Under the pieces are notes generated by a model that saw nothing but the letters and a program-made list of their open reading frames with translations, searched no databases and had not been told where the DNA came from. Positions 9,117 through 18,457 of a DNA stretch of 36,466 bases are shown here, piece after piece. The translations under genes and the position numbers were made by a program. How positions within the stretch are numbered: the first letter of the stretch is position 1; every line of letters starts with the position of its first letter. The DNA comes from Tannerellaceae bacterium (GTDB taxonomy: Bacteria > Bacteroidota > Bacteroidia > Bacteroidales > Tannerellaceae), in contig JAIRPK010000014.1 in assembly GCA_031257015.1 (NCBI GenBank), positions 1 to 36,466 on the forward strand, read 5' to 3'.

Positions 9117-10406
9117 ATGAGAAAAAAAGTAAAGTTTGCCTTATGGCTGTTTGCATTTGCTTGCGCGGCCGTTTCCAGTGTGTATGCACAGCCTGCGCAG
9201 CGGGTTGTTAATGTTGTAGTGTCGCCGGATCATTCGGATTGGAAGTATAAGTCGGGCGAGGAGGTTACGTTTATGATTCAAACGCTTCAGTATGGAAATC
9301 TGATGAAGGATGCGCTTGTGGATTATGAATTAGGCCCGGAGTTTTTCCCTTCTGTTGTGAAGAAAGATGTCCGGCTGAAAGATGGTAAGTTGACGCTGAA
9401 GGCGACGATGAAGGAGCCTGGCTTTTTGCGTTGCCGTGTTGTTGCAAAGCTGGATGGCCGCGAGTATGAAGGCATGGCAACTGCTTCGTTCGATGCGGAA
9501 AAGATTGTTCCGGCGACGGAGGAGCCGGCTGATTTTGATGCCTACTGGTCGTCGGCTTTGTCGGATGCTCGCAAGATTCCGTTAAACCCGATGGTTCGCC
9601 TTTTGCCGGAGAGGAGCATGGGGATTCATAATGTGTACGAGGTGAGTTTTCAGAACGAGCGTTACGGGTCGCGGATATTCGGAATATTGATGACGCCAAA
9701 GAAGCCCGGCAAATATCCAGCCGTGCTGCAAGTTCCCGGTGCAGGCGTCCGTCCATATTACGGCGTGAACTATGGCGAGGATGTAATATCGCTGGAAATC
9801 GGCATACACGGCATATCCGTCACGCTGCCGCCAGAGGTATATTCCAACCTGGGCGCCGGTGCGCTGTTCGGCTATCAGTCGCTGAACAAGAATGACAAGT
9901 CGTCGCATTATTACAGGCGAGTATATACCGGTTGTGTCCGCGCAGTAGATTTCATTTACTCATTGCCGGAGTTCGACGGAACAACAGTTGCTGTTACCGG
10001 CGGCAGCCAGGGCGGAGCATTGTCAATTGTGACGGCTGCTCTTGACAAGCGTGTCAGCTGTCTTGCGGCCTTTTATCCTGCTCTGTGCGACCATGCGGGG
10101 TATTTGAAGAAGCGTGCCGGCGGATGGCCGCACTATTTCAGGAATGTTCAGCCGGAGAAGGGCGAGATGGAGACGCTCGCTTATTTTGATGTGGTAAATT
10201 TTGCTCGTCGCGTTACGACGCCCGGCATTTACTCATGGGGATTTAATGATACGGTTTGTCCGCCGACGTCAATGTACTCTGCCTACAATGTCATATCAGC
10301 TCCGAAGGAACTGCGTTTGTTCCTGGATACCGGCCATTGGACTTATCCGGAGCAGGGACAGCTGTTCCGTGATTGGCTGGCTGACAAATTGAAGAAGAAG
10401 AACTAA
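9117..10406 (+). CDS. Secreted acetyl xylan esterase / cephalosporin-C deacetylase family (CE7) hydrolase
   Basis: This is a 429-residue alpha/beta hydrolase of the AXE1 type, which removes acetyl groups from carbohydrates. Residues 1-24 form a signal peptide ending in 'VYA|QPAQ', so it acts in the periplasm or at the surface. A beta-rich N-terminal region (about 25-130) precedes the hydrolase domain. The catalytic triad is visible: Ser 297 in GGSQGG, Asp 378 in 'WGFNDTV' and His 407 in 'DTGHWTYPE'. It follows the permease by 107 bases without an obvious promoter, so the two may be cotranscribed, and a clear terminator follows it. The natural substrate is not shown by context. Confidence 0.92.
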   Translation: MRKKVKFALWLFAFACAAVSSVYAQPAQRVVNVVVSPDHSDWKYKSGEEVTFMIQTLQYGNLMKDALVDYELGPEFFPSVVKKDVRLKDGKLTLKATMKEPGFLRCRVVAKLDGREYEGMATASFDAEKIVPATEEPADFDAYWSSALSDARKIPLNPMVRLLPERSMGIHNVYEVSFQNERYGSRIFGILMTPKKPGKYPAVLQVPGAGVRPYYGVNYGEDVISLEIGIHGISVTLPPEVYSNLGAGALFGYQSLNKNDKSSHYYRRVYTGCVRAVDFIYSLPEFDGTTVAVTGGSQGGALSIVTAALDKRVSCLAAFYPALCDHAGYLKKRAGGWPHYFRNVQPEKGEMETLAYFDVVNFARRVTTPGIYSWGFNDTVCPPTSMYSAYNVISAPKELRLFLDTGHWTYPEQGQLFRDWLADKLKKKN

Positions 10407-10444
10407 CGGAATTGTATATAATTTTCAAATGGTTTGGTATTCTG

Positions 10445-10484
10445 AAAACGACAGGCGTGGCATCTCACTCCTGTCGTTTTTTTT
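10445..10484 (+). terminator. Rho-independent terminator after the CE7 esterase
   Basis: An 11-base perfect stem, AAAACGACAGG (10445-10455) with CCTGTCGTTTT (10470-10480), is followed by more T residues. Confidence 0.9.
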
Positions 10485-10574
10485 AATAACTGCTTGGCAT
10501 AAATCGTTACTTGACGGTGAGGAAATAACGTTTCCGGTTATTGGGAACGAGCTAATCTTTTAATTTATATCCGT

Positions 10575-10943
10575 GCAAAAGCCTCATGTTTTGAGCATGG
10601 GCGATTTGCAACGATGCAAAAGCCTCATGTTTTGAGCATGGACAATTTGCAACGATGCAAAAGCCTCATGTTTTGAGCAGGAGCAATTTGTAATGATGCA
10701 AAAGCCTCATGTTTTGAGCATGGACGATTTGCAACGATGCAAAAGCCTCATGTTTTGAACATGGACGATTTGTAACGATGCAAAAGCCTCATGTTTTGAA
10801 CATGGACAATTTGCAACGATGCAAAAGCCTCATGTTTTGAACAGGAGTAATTTGCAATGGTGCAAAAGCGTCATGTTTTGAACATGGACAATTTGCAACG
10901 ATGCAAAAGCGTCATGTTGAAAACAGGGGCGATTTGAATGTAT
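10575..10943. repeat. 41-base tandem palindromic repeat array (array 2)
   Basis: Nine units start every 41 bases (10575, 10616, 10657, 10698, 10739, 10780, 10821, 10862, 10903). A typical unit is GCAAAAGCCT, then CATGTTTTGAACATG, then GACAATTTGC and AACGAT. CATGTT-TTG-AACATG is a perfect hairpin core, and GCAAA/TTTGC at the ends of the same segment also pair. Early units carry GAGCATG; later ones carry AACATG, which restores full pairing. It lies between the esterase terminator and the outer-membrane protein gene. There are no unique spacers. Confidence 0.95.
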
Positions 10944-11117
10944 TCAAATGAGCACTGTTTTAAGGGATTGTCTTATTTACATGGTTGCAAATGCTCCAAT
11001 CCCTGCATTGTTTTGGGAACAATGATGAAAAATAATCGCCAATCTCAGGCTGGTAGCGACATACTAAAATTTTGAAACTTGCGTTTACTCATGACATATT
11101 CAAATGAAAAAAAATAT

Positions 11118-11747
11118 ATGAAAAAGTATTTCCTGAACATTTTTCTCGCGCTTGTTGCGCCGGCAGCTTTCTCGCAGACAATTAAAATTAGTGGCGGACT
11201 CTCCTCGGCTACTTCCGGCGAAATTCGCAAACTCTTATACCTTGACAAGCCTTTATGGGCAGGTGCCGGATTCATCGGCATAGACTATTTTGAACATCGG
11301 GGCTATGAACTTTCCAGCGAAATCGGATACATGCAGCTCGGCGGCTGTACGGATGACATTATGTTTATCGACGAGCGCGGCCGTTCTTATCCGCTGGTTT
11401 CCGAACGCATAAATTATCTTCATGCTAACACAACCTTTCGCTTGAAAAAGAGCATACGAAGGATGAGGTTCCATGTTGGCGCCGGCCCAACAATCGGCTA
11501 TCTTCTCAGTCATACGGCAGTTGTACACAACTATTATACGCCATCTTTCCTGAAGGATAACGAGCTAAGCAATGTAATGTTTGGCCTGAAGCCGGAGGCT
11601 GGATTTTACTATTATGTTAAGGAACGATGGCTGATGGGCTTAAACGTTTCTTATAATTTGGGCTTGTTTGGACTGGGAGATGGAGGTTTTTCCACGTTGG
11701 CGAGCCGAGCAGCTCTGTTGCAGCTGACGCTTGGTTATCGCTTGTAG
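11118..11747 (+). CDS. Outer-membrane beta-barrel protein (PorT/OMP_b-brl type)
   Basis: The predicted protein has 209 residues. The start at 11118 gives a clean signal peptide (MKKYFLNIFLALVAPAAFSQ, cleavage after residue ~19). The rest alternates short amphipathic strands with aromatic ends, such as 'ELSSEIGYMQLGG', 'FHVGAGPTIGYLLS', 'PEAGFYYYVKERWLMGLNVS' and a final 'ALLQLTLGYRL', as in small Bacteroidetes porin-like barrels. An upstream in-frame ATG at about 11091 would spoil the signal peptide. Its function is unknown. It appears monocistronic, between array 2 and the promoter of the helicase operon. Confidence 0.8.
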   Translation: MKKYFLNIFLALVAPAAFSQTIKISGGLSSATSGEIRKLLYLDKPLWAGAGFIGIDYFEHRGYELSSEIGYMQLGGCTDDIMFIDERGRSYPLVSERINYLHANTTFRLKKSIRRMRFHVGAGPTIGYLLSHTAVVHNYYTPSFLKDNELSNVMFGLKPEAGFYYYVKERWLMGLNVSYNLGLFGLGDGGFSTLASRAALLQLTLGYRL

Positions 11748-11766
11748 CTGCGCCGAACCGGGGAGA

Positions 11767-11798
11767 TTTGTGATGCACACTTTTATTGCATAACTTTG
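11767..11798 (+). promoter_or_regulatory. Bacteroidetes-type promoter for the DEAD-box helicase operon
   Basis: TTTG (11767-11770), 20 bases and TAACTTTG (11791-11798) match the -33/-7 consensus. The ATG of the helicase lies 22 bases after the -7 box. Confidence 0.75.
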
Positions 11799-11819
11799 TT
11801 GCCAACTTATCAATTAATC

Positions 11820-13031
11820 ATGAGATTTGACGAATTAAATTTAGAAGACGCCGTTCTTGATGGGTTGGATGCCATGAACTTCCTGGAAACAACTCCAATT
11901 CAAGAGTTAACAATACCCCTAATTTTAGCAGGAAAAGACATTATCGCTTGTGCACAGACGGGCACGGGCAAGACGGCTGCATACGTACTTCCGCTCATTA
12001 ACGAATTGAGCAAGGGGCAGCATATCGAGCATGCTGTTAATGCAATTATAATGGCTCCAACGCGAGAATTGGCGCAGCAGATCGACCAGCAAATAGAAGG
12101 TTTTTCATATTTCATACCTGTCTCCGCCGTAGCTGTTTATGGCGGCACGGATGGAATTGTTTGGGAACAGCAGAGGAAGGGGCTGGAAACAGGCGCTGAC
12201 ATTGTTATTGCAACTCCGGGACGATTATTGTCGCATATAAAGCTTGGAACGGTCGATCTGTCTCATGTTTCTTATTTTATACTCGACGAAGCTGACCGCA
12301 TGTTGGATATGGGGTTCTTTGAAGACATTATGCAGATATACAAATGTCTTCCATCGTTGTGCCAAATCGTAATGTTCTCCGCTACGATGCCACCGAAAAT
12401 ACGGACGCTTGCCCAAACGATACTCAAAGACCCTGAAGAGGTGAAAATTGCCATATCGCGTCCGCCGGAGACAATCATGCAGACGGCTTACATCTGCTAT
12501 GACATGCAGAAGCTGAAAATACTGGAAGATCTTTTCAATCAGAAGACGCCACAGCGGACAATCATCTTCTCATCATCCAAAATAAAAGTTAAGGAACTTT
12601 CCGCCACGCTCAAACGTATGAAATTCAACGTCGCTGCCATGCACTCAGATTTGGAGCAGTCGCAGCGCGAGGAAGTGATGCGCAGTTTTAAGAACGGGCA
12701 TATCGACATTCTTGTTGCGACTGATGTTGTTGCCAGGGGGATAGACATTAATGATATAAAGCTTGTCGTTAATTTCGATATTCCTCATGATCCGGAAGAT
12801 TATGTCCACCGCATTGGTCGAACGGCTCGTGGCACCAACGGGGAAGGTCTTTCAATAACGTTTGTCGCTCCTGAAGAGCAATCGCAATTTAAACGTATCG
12901 AAAACTTCCTCGGTAAAACGATATACAAAATACCGGTGGATGCCAAGTTCGGCACGGCTCCTCTCTACGAACCAGATAAACATGCCAATACGAGGAGACG
13001 AAAAGGTCGCCCTTTCAGACGTGAAAAATAA
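11820..13031 (+). CDS. DEAD-box RNA helicase
   Basis: This 403-residue superfamily 2 RNA helicase probably acts in ribosome assembly or RNA turnover. Family motifs appear in order: the Q-motif region 'TPIQELTIP', Walker A AQTGTGKT (Lys 51), PTRELAQQ, TPGRL, DEAD (156-159), SAT, and the second domain with 'VATDVVARGIDI' and 'YVHRIGRTARG'. The tail is short and basic (RRRKGRPFRREK), as in RhlE-like members. The ATG at 11820 fits the promoter just upstream. The dCMP deaminase gene follows after 14 bases and the protease after a further 28, suggesting one transcript. The RhlE/DeaD subtype is not resolved. Confidence 0.95.
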   Translation: MRFDELNLEDAVLDGLDAMNFLETTPIQELTIPLILAGKDIIACAQTGTGKTAAYVLPLINELSKGQHIEHAVNAIIMAPTRELAQQIDQQIEGFSYFIPVSAVAVYGGTDGIVWEQQRKGLETGADIVIATPGRLLSHIKLGTVDLSHVSYFILDEADRMLDMGFFEDIMQIYKCLPSLCQIVMFSATMPPKIRTLAQTILKDPEEVKIAISRPPETIMQTAYICYDMQKLKILEDLFNQKTPQRTIIFSSSKIKVKELSATLKRMKFNVAAMHSDLEQSQREEVMRSFKNGHIDILVATDVVARGIDINDIKLVVNFDIPHDPEDYVHRIGRTARGTNGEGLSITFVAPEEQSQFKRIENFLGKTIYKIPVDAKFGTAPLYEPDKHANTRRRKGRPFRREK

Positions 13032-13045
13032 ATAAAGCTTGTCTC

Positions 13046-13480
13046 ATGAGCGAAAAAAACGACAAACAGATTGAACTGGACAAAAGATATTTGCGCATGG
13101 CTGCGATTTGGGCAGAAAACTCATATTGCAAACGCCGTCAGGTAGGCGCATTGATTGTTCACAATAATCGCATTATATCCGACGGATACAACGGAACGCC
13201 ATCAGGATTTGAAAACATCTGTGAAGACGAAACTGGAAACACAAAGCAATATGTGCTCCATGCTGAAGCAAATGCAATCACTAAAGTCGCCGCATCGTCA
13301 AACAGCAGTGCAGGAGCAACTATTTACATCACCTCCTCGCCTTGCATTGAATGTGCAAAGCTTATCATCCAAGCTGGAATACGGCGCGTAGTATATTCAG
13401 CCGACTATCGCATTGCCGACGGATGCGAGCTGTTGAAGCGTGCAGGTATCCAAACCGATTACCTGGAAATTAAAGACTAA
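13046..13480 (+). CDS. dCMP deaminase family protein
   Basis: This 144-residue zinc-dependent deaminase probably converts dCMP to dUMP for thymidylate synthesis. The zinc and proton-shuttle signature is complete: His 72-Ala-Glu 74 (LHAEANA) and Cys 100/Cys 103 (SSPCIECA). The segment 'GYNGTPSGFENICEDE' is typical of ComEB/dCMP deaminases, and the length is normal. It is the middle gene of a tight three-gene set on the plus strand; the neighbours do not share an obvious pathway with it. Confidence 0.93.
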   Translation: MSEKNDKQIELDKRYLRMAAIWAENSYCKRRQVGALIVHNNRIISDGYNGTPSGFENICEDETGNTKQYVLHAEANAITKVAASSNSSAGATIYITSSPCIECAKLIIQAGIRRVVYSADYRIADGCELLKRAGIQTDYLEIKD

Positions 13481-13508
13481 AACAATAAAATAAATCACAA
13501 CGTCCACA

Positions 13509-15230
13509 ATGAAAAAGAAACTAAACGTTTGGCTCCCGTTCATCATCGCAACAAGCATCGCAGCCGGAATCATCATCGGCAACTTCTTTCATCAAAGCAG
13601 CGCAGGAACAATCCACAGCTTGAGAACCTATACGGGCGCTAACAAGCTTAACGCCATCCTCGACATCATAAATGAGAAATATGTTGATACGGTAAATATC
13701 AAGGATTTGGTGGAAGACGTCATCCCGCAAATATTCAACGAACTCGACCCTCATTCCAACTACATCTCCGCAAAGGAAGTTATTAGCATTAATGAAGAGC
13801 TGGAAGGTTCGTTCAGCGGCATCGGTGTCTCCTTCAACATGCAGACAGACACGATCCTCCTCCTCAACGTCTTCCCCGGAGGGCCGTCGGAGCAAGCCGG
13901 CCTTCAACCATTCGACCGTATAATAACAATAAATGATTCGATATTCTCCGGCAAAAGAATTGACCAGAATGAAGTCGTCAGAAATCTCAAAGGACTGAAA
14001 GATTCAAAAGTGAAGCTCGGCGTAAAGCGAAAGAACGAACCCGAACTCCTCCATTTTGAAGTTACTCGCGGAGACGTCCCCGTATATTCCGTCGAAACAG
14101 CTTATGAAATCAGTCAACACATTGGCTTCATCAAGGTCGGGAAATTCACCAGAACAACCTACCACGAGTTTATTACAGCAATAGCAAAACTCAAAAAAGC
14201 CGGATGCAACTCCTTTATTATCGACCTTCGAGGAAATACAGGTGGAATCATGGAAACTGCCATCAATATGATTAACGAGTTCCTCCCCCAATCACGCTTA
14301 ATCGTTTATACCGAAGGAAAAGCCTTCCCGCGAAGCGACATGTACTCAAACGGGACAGGGAGCTGCATAGACGATCCAATTGTCGTCCTTACGGATGAAA
14401 ATTCTGCTTCCGCCAGCGAAATCTTTGCCGGAGCTATACAAGATAATGACCGCGGACTAATCATCGGCCGCAGAACTTTCGGCAAAGGCCTCGTCCAGTC
14501 GCCGATCAACCTGAGCGACGGCTCGCAGCTTCGACTAACAATAGCCAGATATTATACGCCATCAGGTCGCTCCATACAGAAAAAATATGAACTCGGACAT
14601 GCCGACGATTACGAAATGGACATATATAACAGATACGTACATGGAGAATTTTACAGTAAAGACAGCATCAAAACGGACGATCTCCCAGAATATCAAACTC
14701 TCATCGGACGAACGGTTTACGGCGGTGGCGGCATTATGCCCGACATCTTCATCCCCAGCGATACGTCTGGAATAACGTCTTACTTCAACAACATTGTACG
14801 CAGTCCGACAAATCTTTTGAATCTCTACACGCTTCTTTATTCCGATAATAATTACGATTTGCTCAAATCGTTCAGGACATACGAAGATTTGTACGATTAT
14901 CTACGGCGACAACCGCTTCTGTCTGACTTTACGGATTTCGCAGCCGAGCACGGCGTAAAGAAACGGCCGGCGTTGATAAATATCTCTGCCAGGCTGATTG
15001 AGACGCATCTCATCTCGTATATTCTCAGAAACTTCTTTGACAACGACGGATTCTATCCCGTATTTTACAGAGATGATGATGTCGTTCTTCAAGCTGTCAA
15101 AGTAATTAAAGAGGGCAACGCGGTTCCGACCATCGACAGCCCGATTGAACTGGAGATTTCAAAGGCAGCAGCATCCTCCAACAAATTCCATATCTCAAAA
15201 GAAAGAGTTAAAAGAAATCCTGCATCATAA
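13509..15230 (+). CDS. S41-family C-terminal processing protease
   Basis: This 573-residue, membrane-anchored or exported serine protease of the Prc/CtpA family is expected in the periplasm. Residues about 8-27 form an N-terminal membrane or signal segment. A PDZ domain spans about 85-175 ('GIGVSFNMQTDTILLLNVFP'), followed by the tail-specific protease core. The Ser-Lys pair is present: Ser 301 in 'ENSASASEIFAGA' and Lys 326 in TFGKG, with Gln 330 four residues later, the same spacing as in Prc. A C-terminal extension beyond about residue 400 is common in Bacteroidetes homologues. It is the last gene of the helicase operon and is followed by a strong terminator. Confidence 0.94.
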   Translation: MKKKLNVWLPFIIATSIAAGIIIGNFFHQSSAGTIHSLRTYTGANKLNAILDIINEKYVDTVNIKDLVEDVIPQIFNELDPHSNYISAKEVISINEELEGSFSGIGVSFNMQTDTILLLNVFPGGPSEQAGLQPFDRIITINDSIFSGKRIDQNEVVRNLKGLKDSKVKLGVKRKNEPELLHFEVTRGDVPVYSVETAYEISQHIGFIKVGKFTRTTYHEFITAIAKLKKAGCNSFIIDLRGNTGGIMETAINMINEFLPQSRLIVYTEGKAFPRSDMYSNGTGSCIDDPIVVLTDENSASASEIFAGAIQDNDRGLIIGRRTFGKGLVQSPINLSDGSQLRLTIARYYTPSGRSIQKKYELGHADDYEMDIYNRYVHGEFYSKDSIKTDDLPEYQTLIGRTVYGGGGIMPDIFIPSDTSGITSYFNNIVRSPTNLLNLYTLLYSDNNYDLLKSFRTYEDLYDYLRRQPLLSDFTDFAAEHGVKKRPALINISARLIETHLISYILRNFFDNDGFYPVFYRDDDVVLQAVKVIKEGNAVPTIDSPIELEISKAAASSNKFHISKERVKRNPAS

Positions 15231-15295
15231 AATCCAACTTCCTTTATGCAACAATAACGGCCACACAACAGCTTCGCCATCAACCGATGAAAACA

Positions 15296-15338
15296 AGCAG
15301 GCCGGAAGGTTCTCATCCTTCCGGCCTGCTCTTTTTTA
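15296..15338 (+). terminator. Strong Rho-independent terminator after the S41 protease
   Basis: A 14-base perfect stem, AGCAGGCCGGAAGG (15296-15309) with CCTTCCGGCCTGCT (15317-15330), has a 7-base loop and is followed by CTTTTTT. It lies between convergent genes. The minus-strand side has an A-rich left flank, so it may also end the exporter transcript. Confidence 0.92.
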
Positions 15339-15403
15339 TCGTCTCAAATTATACGCTCAATCGACGGGAGGCGCGATTATTTCTCCAGCGATTCGCTTCG
15401 GCA

Positions 15404-15898
15404 TTAAAACCTTCGCCTCGTCAGGGAATACGCTTTCTTCGGGAAGATGGCAATGGGGACAGCCACGCCCAAGGCAAGGAAGAAAATGATCGTCAGCGAC
15501 AAAAAACCATTATCCATCAGCATATACAAATACTTCCCATGCTCTTCGGGAACATTAATCGTCTGCAAAAACATGATTATGGAAAAAACGGTATTGTACG
15601 CCAACTTTCCGGGAACCATAGGCAAAAGCGCAGGAATGGCAGGAACAGTTATCGGATATTTACTCTTCCCACCAAGCCAAAGACTTCCAAATCCAATCAG
15701 CAGAGAGGCAGCAAGCGAAGCCAAGGCTATGTCGATTCCAACATATTCCATTAATGTGTAACGAAAGGAATGTCCCGTCGCTGCAAGGAGAGCTATGTAA
15801 GGAAATGCCTTCAACGGAGGGTTCGAGATGGCGCCGAAGCCCATGCCTGCTATGGCGGCGAACAGCGCGTCCTGGATTATCTTCCAAATGATTATCAT
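15404..15898 (-). CDS. Threonine/serine exporter, ThrE_2-type small membrane subunit
   Basis: This 164-residue protein has about five predicted membrane segments. It resembles the C-terminal half of ThrE-type amino-acid exporters (ThrE_2/DUF3815), including 'GMGFGAISNPP' and 'PAIPALLPMVPGKLAYNT'. Its ATG overlaps the TGA of the upstream gene (ATGA overlap), so the two subunits are translationally coupled and probably form one transporter. The substrate (Thr/Ser or another small molecule) is inferred from family only. Confidence 0.85.
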   Translation of the reverse strand: MIIIWKIIQDALFAAIAGMGFGAISNPPLKAFPYIALLAATGHSFRYTLMEYVGIDIALASLAASLLIGFGSLWLGGKSKYPITVPAIPALLPMVPGKLAYNTVFSIIMFLQTINVPEEHGKYLYMLMDNGFLSLTIIFFLALGVAVPIAIFPKKAYSLTRRRF

Positions 15899-16662
15899 AT
15901 CAAGCCGTTTTTAACGATCCATAATGTTAATGACAAGCCGATGGCGATGCAGAAAATAATCAGCATCGCTTTCGTCAGACGAGCAAAGCCGCAAAGGATA
16001 TACCCCTCAACAATGTCTATAACGCCATTTATCAAAGGGACGCCGGGAATCAGGTACAGCACGCTCGTCGTAATCGCAATATCCGCGGTCGTATTAAACA
16101 ATAACGACGACGAGGCTATAAGCGAAACGAGAAACGCCGAGCTAAGGATAGTCAAATGGAAATCAGTATGGCGCCGAGTCAGAATCCGGCGCACGCGAAA
16201 ACCAACAATCGCCGCAATAAACACTATAAGCGTCGAAAGCCAGTCACCACTGAACAACCGACAGAATGATGCGTTCGCAGATGCTGCCATCAGCATGACT
16301 ATATTATGATTCAGAGGAGCCGCAGAGACGATCTTCTCATATTTCGACCTTATCTCCTCAAGCGGCAAACGCCTGTCGAACGCCTCCCAGCTCAGGCCGC
16401 TCAACTCGGAATTATAACGGAAATTAATCGGAAGCGTCGGAACTTCCACAATCTTTGAGGAACTGTAACAGCCTTTCTCCATGTTCAGTATGACCGTCCG
16501 GTGAAAAACGCTCAACTGCATCTCCAGACCCAACGATTCGGCCATCCGTCTCGAATTTCTCACTACGCGGGAAGTATGCACGCCGGAACCCATCAATGTG
16601 GCAATATATTCCGACATGAATAGCGTCGCGTCTTCTAACGATTTATCTTCTTTTTCTGGCAT
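15895..16662 (-). CDS. Threonine/serine exporter, ThrE N-terminal-type subunit
   Basis: This 255-residue protein matches the ThrE (DUF1212) half: a cytosolic N-terminal region ('LGSGVHTSRV'-like segment 'LMGSGVHTSRVVRNSRRMAE') and four or five membrane helices from about residue 125 on ('YLIPGVPLINGVIDI'). The ATG at 16662 is chosen because the sequence before it is not protein-like and a TATCTTTG -7 box (16701-16694) ends about 32 bases upstream. With the overlapping downstream gene it makes the usual split two-gene exporter. Confidence 0.87.
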   Translation of the reverse strand: MPEKEDKSLEDATLFMSEYIATLMGSGVHTSRVVRNSRRMAESLGLEMQLSVFHRTVILNMEKGCYSSSKIVEVPTLPINFRYNSELSGLSWEAFDRRLPLEEIRSKYEKIVSAAPLNHNIVMLMAASANASFCRLFSGDWLSTLIVFIAAIVGFRVRRILTRRHTDFHLTILSSAFLVSLIASSSLLFNTTADIAITTSVLYLIPGVPLINGVIDIVEGYILCGFARLTKAMLIIFCIAIGLSLTLWIVKNGLI

Positions 16663-16693
16663 CTGTTTATATATTATTTTATTTTTTGAAGCG

Positions 16694-16701
16694 CAAAGAT
16701 A
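16694..16701 (-). promoter_or_regulatory. -7 promoter element for the thrE-like pair
   Basis: TATCTTTG on the minus strand matches TAnnTTTG and is correctly placed above the ATG at 16662. I see no clear -33 TTTG partner at the usual distance. Confidence 0.45.
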
Positions 16702-16789
16702 ATCTTTAATAGATTCTGATGCAGACTGATTGCGCCAACTCTTTCGATAACCGAAGCAGCATGAACGGCGGGCGACGGCAACCGCCATG

Positions 16790-16822
16790 AAAAAAGGCGC
16801 CTCAACCTGTTGAGACGCCTTA
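16790..16822 (-). terminator. Rho-independent terminator after creD
   Basis: On the minus strand, AAGGCG-T-CTCAA pairs with TTGAG-G-CGCCTT around a 4-base loop and is followed by TTTTTT. It lies 17 bases after the creD stop. Confidence 0.88.
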
Positions 16823-16838
16823 TGACCGTTAAAAATGT

Positions 16839-18161
16839 TTACTCATCGTGACGGTACCAGTTCACTTTCCGGGATACGTACATCAACACCGCAAGGATGG
16901 CGAACAGACCGATACTGCCGATCAGCAACGCAATGTCCTCCAGCTGCAAAACCGTGTAGAGAAATATGTACAGCGCAGAAAGCGTCAGCCCAAGTATGCC
17001 CGTCAACGTCCTGTTGGCAAATATCGTCTGGGAATACAGAGTAATCATCCCTACCGTCGAAACGCTCGCAAGCAAATATGACCAGCCAAAATGCAAATGC
17101 TCCGACAACGAAAGCAACAGCGTGAAAAACAACAACAGGGAGATGCCGACCAGCAAATACTGAATCGGATGTATCTTCTTGCGCGTCAGAAGCTCAACAA
17201 AGAAAAAAACGACAAACGTAAGGATGATGAACAAAGACGCATATTTCGCCGAACGATCATTCTGCTGATAATGATCAACAGAATCGAGAAGATAAACACC
17301 AAAAATCGGCGAAGACGAAGAAAATTCCCTGCCCGGATGATCAGTCCAGTACTCCGCTATATTGCGGTTGAAGCTCAGAATGTTCCACTTCACGTCGAAT
17401 CCACTCTGTGCCGAGAGAATTTCAGGACTGAAATCACCCGTGTAGCTCGGCGACGCCCAGTCTCCGCTTACCCGCACTTCAGTTGTCTTGCCAAGGGGAA
17501 CATAATTGATACTGCTGCTACCGTTCAGGCTGAAACGGTAGTCAAACGTCAATGACTTGCCGCTCTGCAAAGCCTCACGGTCGCCCAGAAGAAATGACAG
17601 CAGCCGGACGTTGGCTTCACTGCCGGACGGTTCAAGCTCGTATGAACGACCGTTACACTTCGTTGACAATATCCCAGTCAGACCGCGAAGATCGGACATC
17701 CCAATAGCAATGTAAGCCTTGTCGAAATGAATCTCGCTGCCATCCAGCTTGCTGAAGTCGAAGCCAGCGAAATTGCCCGTGATAACCTCCTCGCTTTTAT
17801 ACACAATCGCCTTGTAAATACCATAATGACGCTCCTCAGGGAACAGCTTCGTCTCAATGGCAAGCTTTTCAGGAGTAATGCACAGCTCATGCTCATGCTG
17901 CGTAACCCGTTTGTCATCCTCCGTCACCGTCGTCGTGTAGGGAACAACCAAAACAGGGCCGTAGAGAGTCTGCGCATGGCTCCATTTATCATTAATCTTC
18001 TCAATAGTCTCTTCGCTCCTGTATTTGCGTTCGCGAATGAGTTCACGAATCATTGCGTTCGGAATGAGCATCATCAACGTTAGCACAACAATGATTATCG
18101 CCTTCAGCGTAATAGACGTTGACCGTGACATTTTAGTTGTCGGATTTGTTCTTATTTCCAT
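16839..18161 (-). CDS. creD: Inner membrane protein CreD
   Basis: This 440-residue protein is close to the E. coli CreD length. One N-terminal helix (about residues 18-40, 'KAIIIVVLTLMMLIPNAMI') is followed by a large periplasmic domain with the family segment 'LYGPVLVVPY' and strands such as 'YFRFSLNG'-like 'YRFSLNGSSS'. A C-terminal cluster of about five or six helices begins near 'LFIILTFVVFFFVELL'. CreD is linked to envelope stress and the CreBC regulon in enterobacteria; no creBC-like genes are in view, so the role here is open. It stands alone and ends at a clear terminator. Confidence 0.92.
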   Translation of the reverse strand: MEIRTNPTTKMSRSTSITLKAIIIVVLTLMMLIPNAMIRELIRERKYRSEETIEKINDKWSHAQTLYGPVLVVPYTTTVTEDDKRVTQHEHELCITPEKLAIETKLFPEERHYGIYKAIVYKSEEVITGNFAGFDFSKLDGSEIHFDKAYIAIGMSDLRGLTGILSTKCNGRSYELEPSGSEANVRLLSFLLGDREALQSGKSLTFDYRFSLNGSSSINYVPLGKTTEVRVSGDWASPSYTGDFSPEILSAQSGFDVKWNILSFNRNIAEYWTDHPGREFSSSSPIFGVYLLDSVDHYQQNDRSAKYASLFIILTFVVFFFVELLTRKKIHPIQYLLVGISLLLFFTLLLSLSEHLHFGWSYLLASVSTVGMITLYSQTIFANRTLTGILGLTLSALYIFLYTVLQLEDIALLIGSIGLFAILAVLMYVSRKVNWYRHDE

Positions 18162-18457
18162 CTTGTTTCCTGTAAAATAGTGTTCTTTATTTTTAAATAA
18201 ATTATGAAATGCCTTATGTCAGCTCTATATATACGCAAGCAGAAACGTTATATTATTGCTTCGCGCCGACAGCGCTCAACAATTAATTAAAAATAACAGT
18301 TCCAGCCCCCGCAGCTTGAAAACTCCCGGCAATCAGCCATGCTCCGAACCCTGAACCCTGAACACATGATGGACAATTTTGCGTTCACAGCTTCCGATTT
18401 CAAGCCACCTGGCTTCGCGATGCTTTTCAATCCAGCCTGCAGGAAAAAAAAACACAA
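18162..18457. other. Gene-free spacer upstream of creD
   Basis: I see no credible gene. The spacer is A+T-rich next to creD, then more G+C-rich, with a short CCCTGAA duplication near 18350. No perfect TAnnTTTG promoter for creD was found. Confidence 0.5.

Noticed and set aside
15296..15330. Long palindrome as a protein operator
   Set aside because: The perfect stem followed by a T-run, directly after a stop codon and between convergent genes, is better explained as a terminator.
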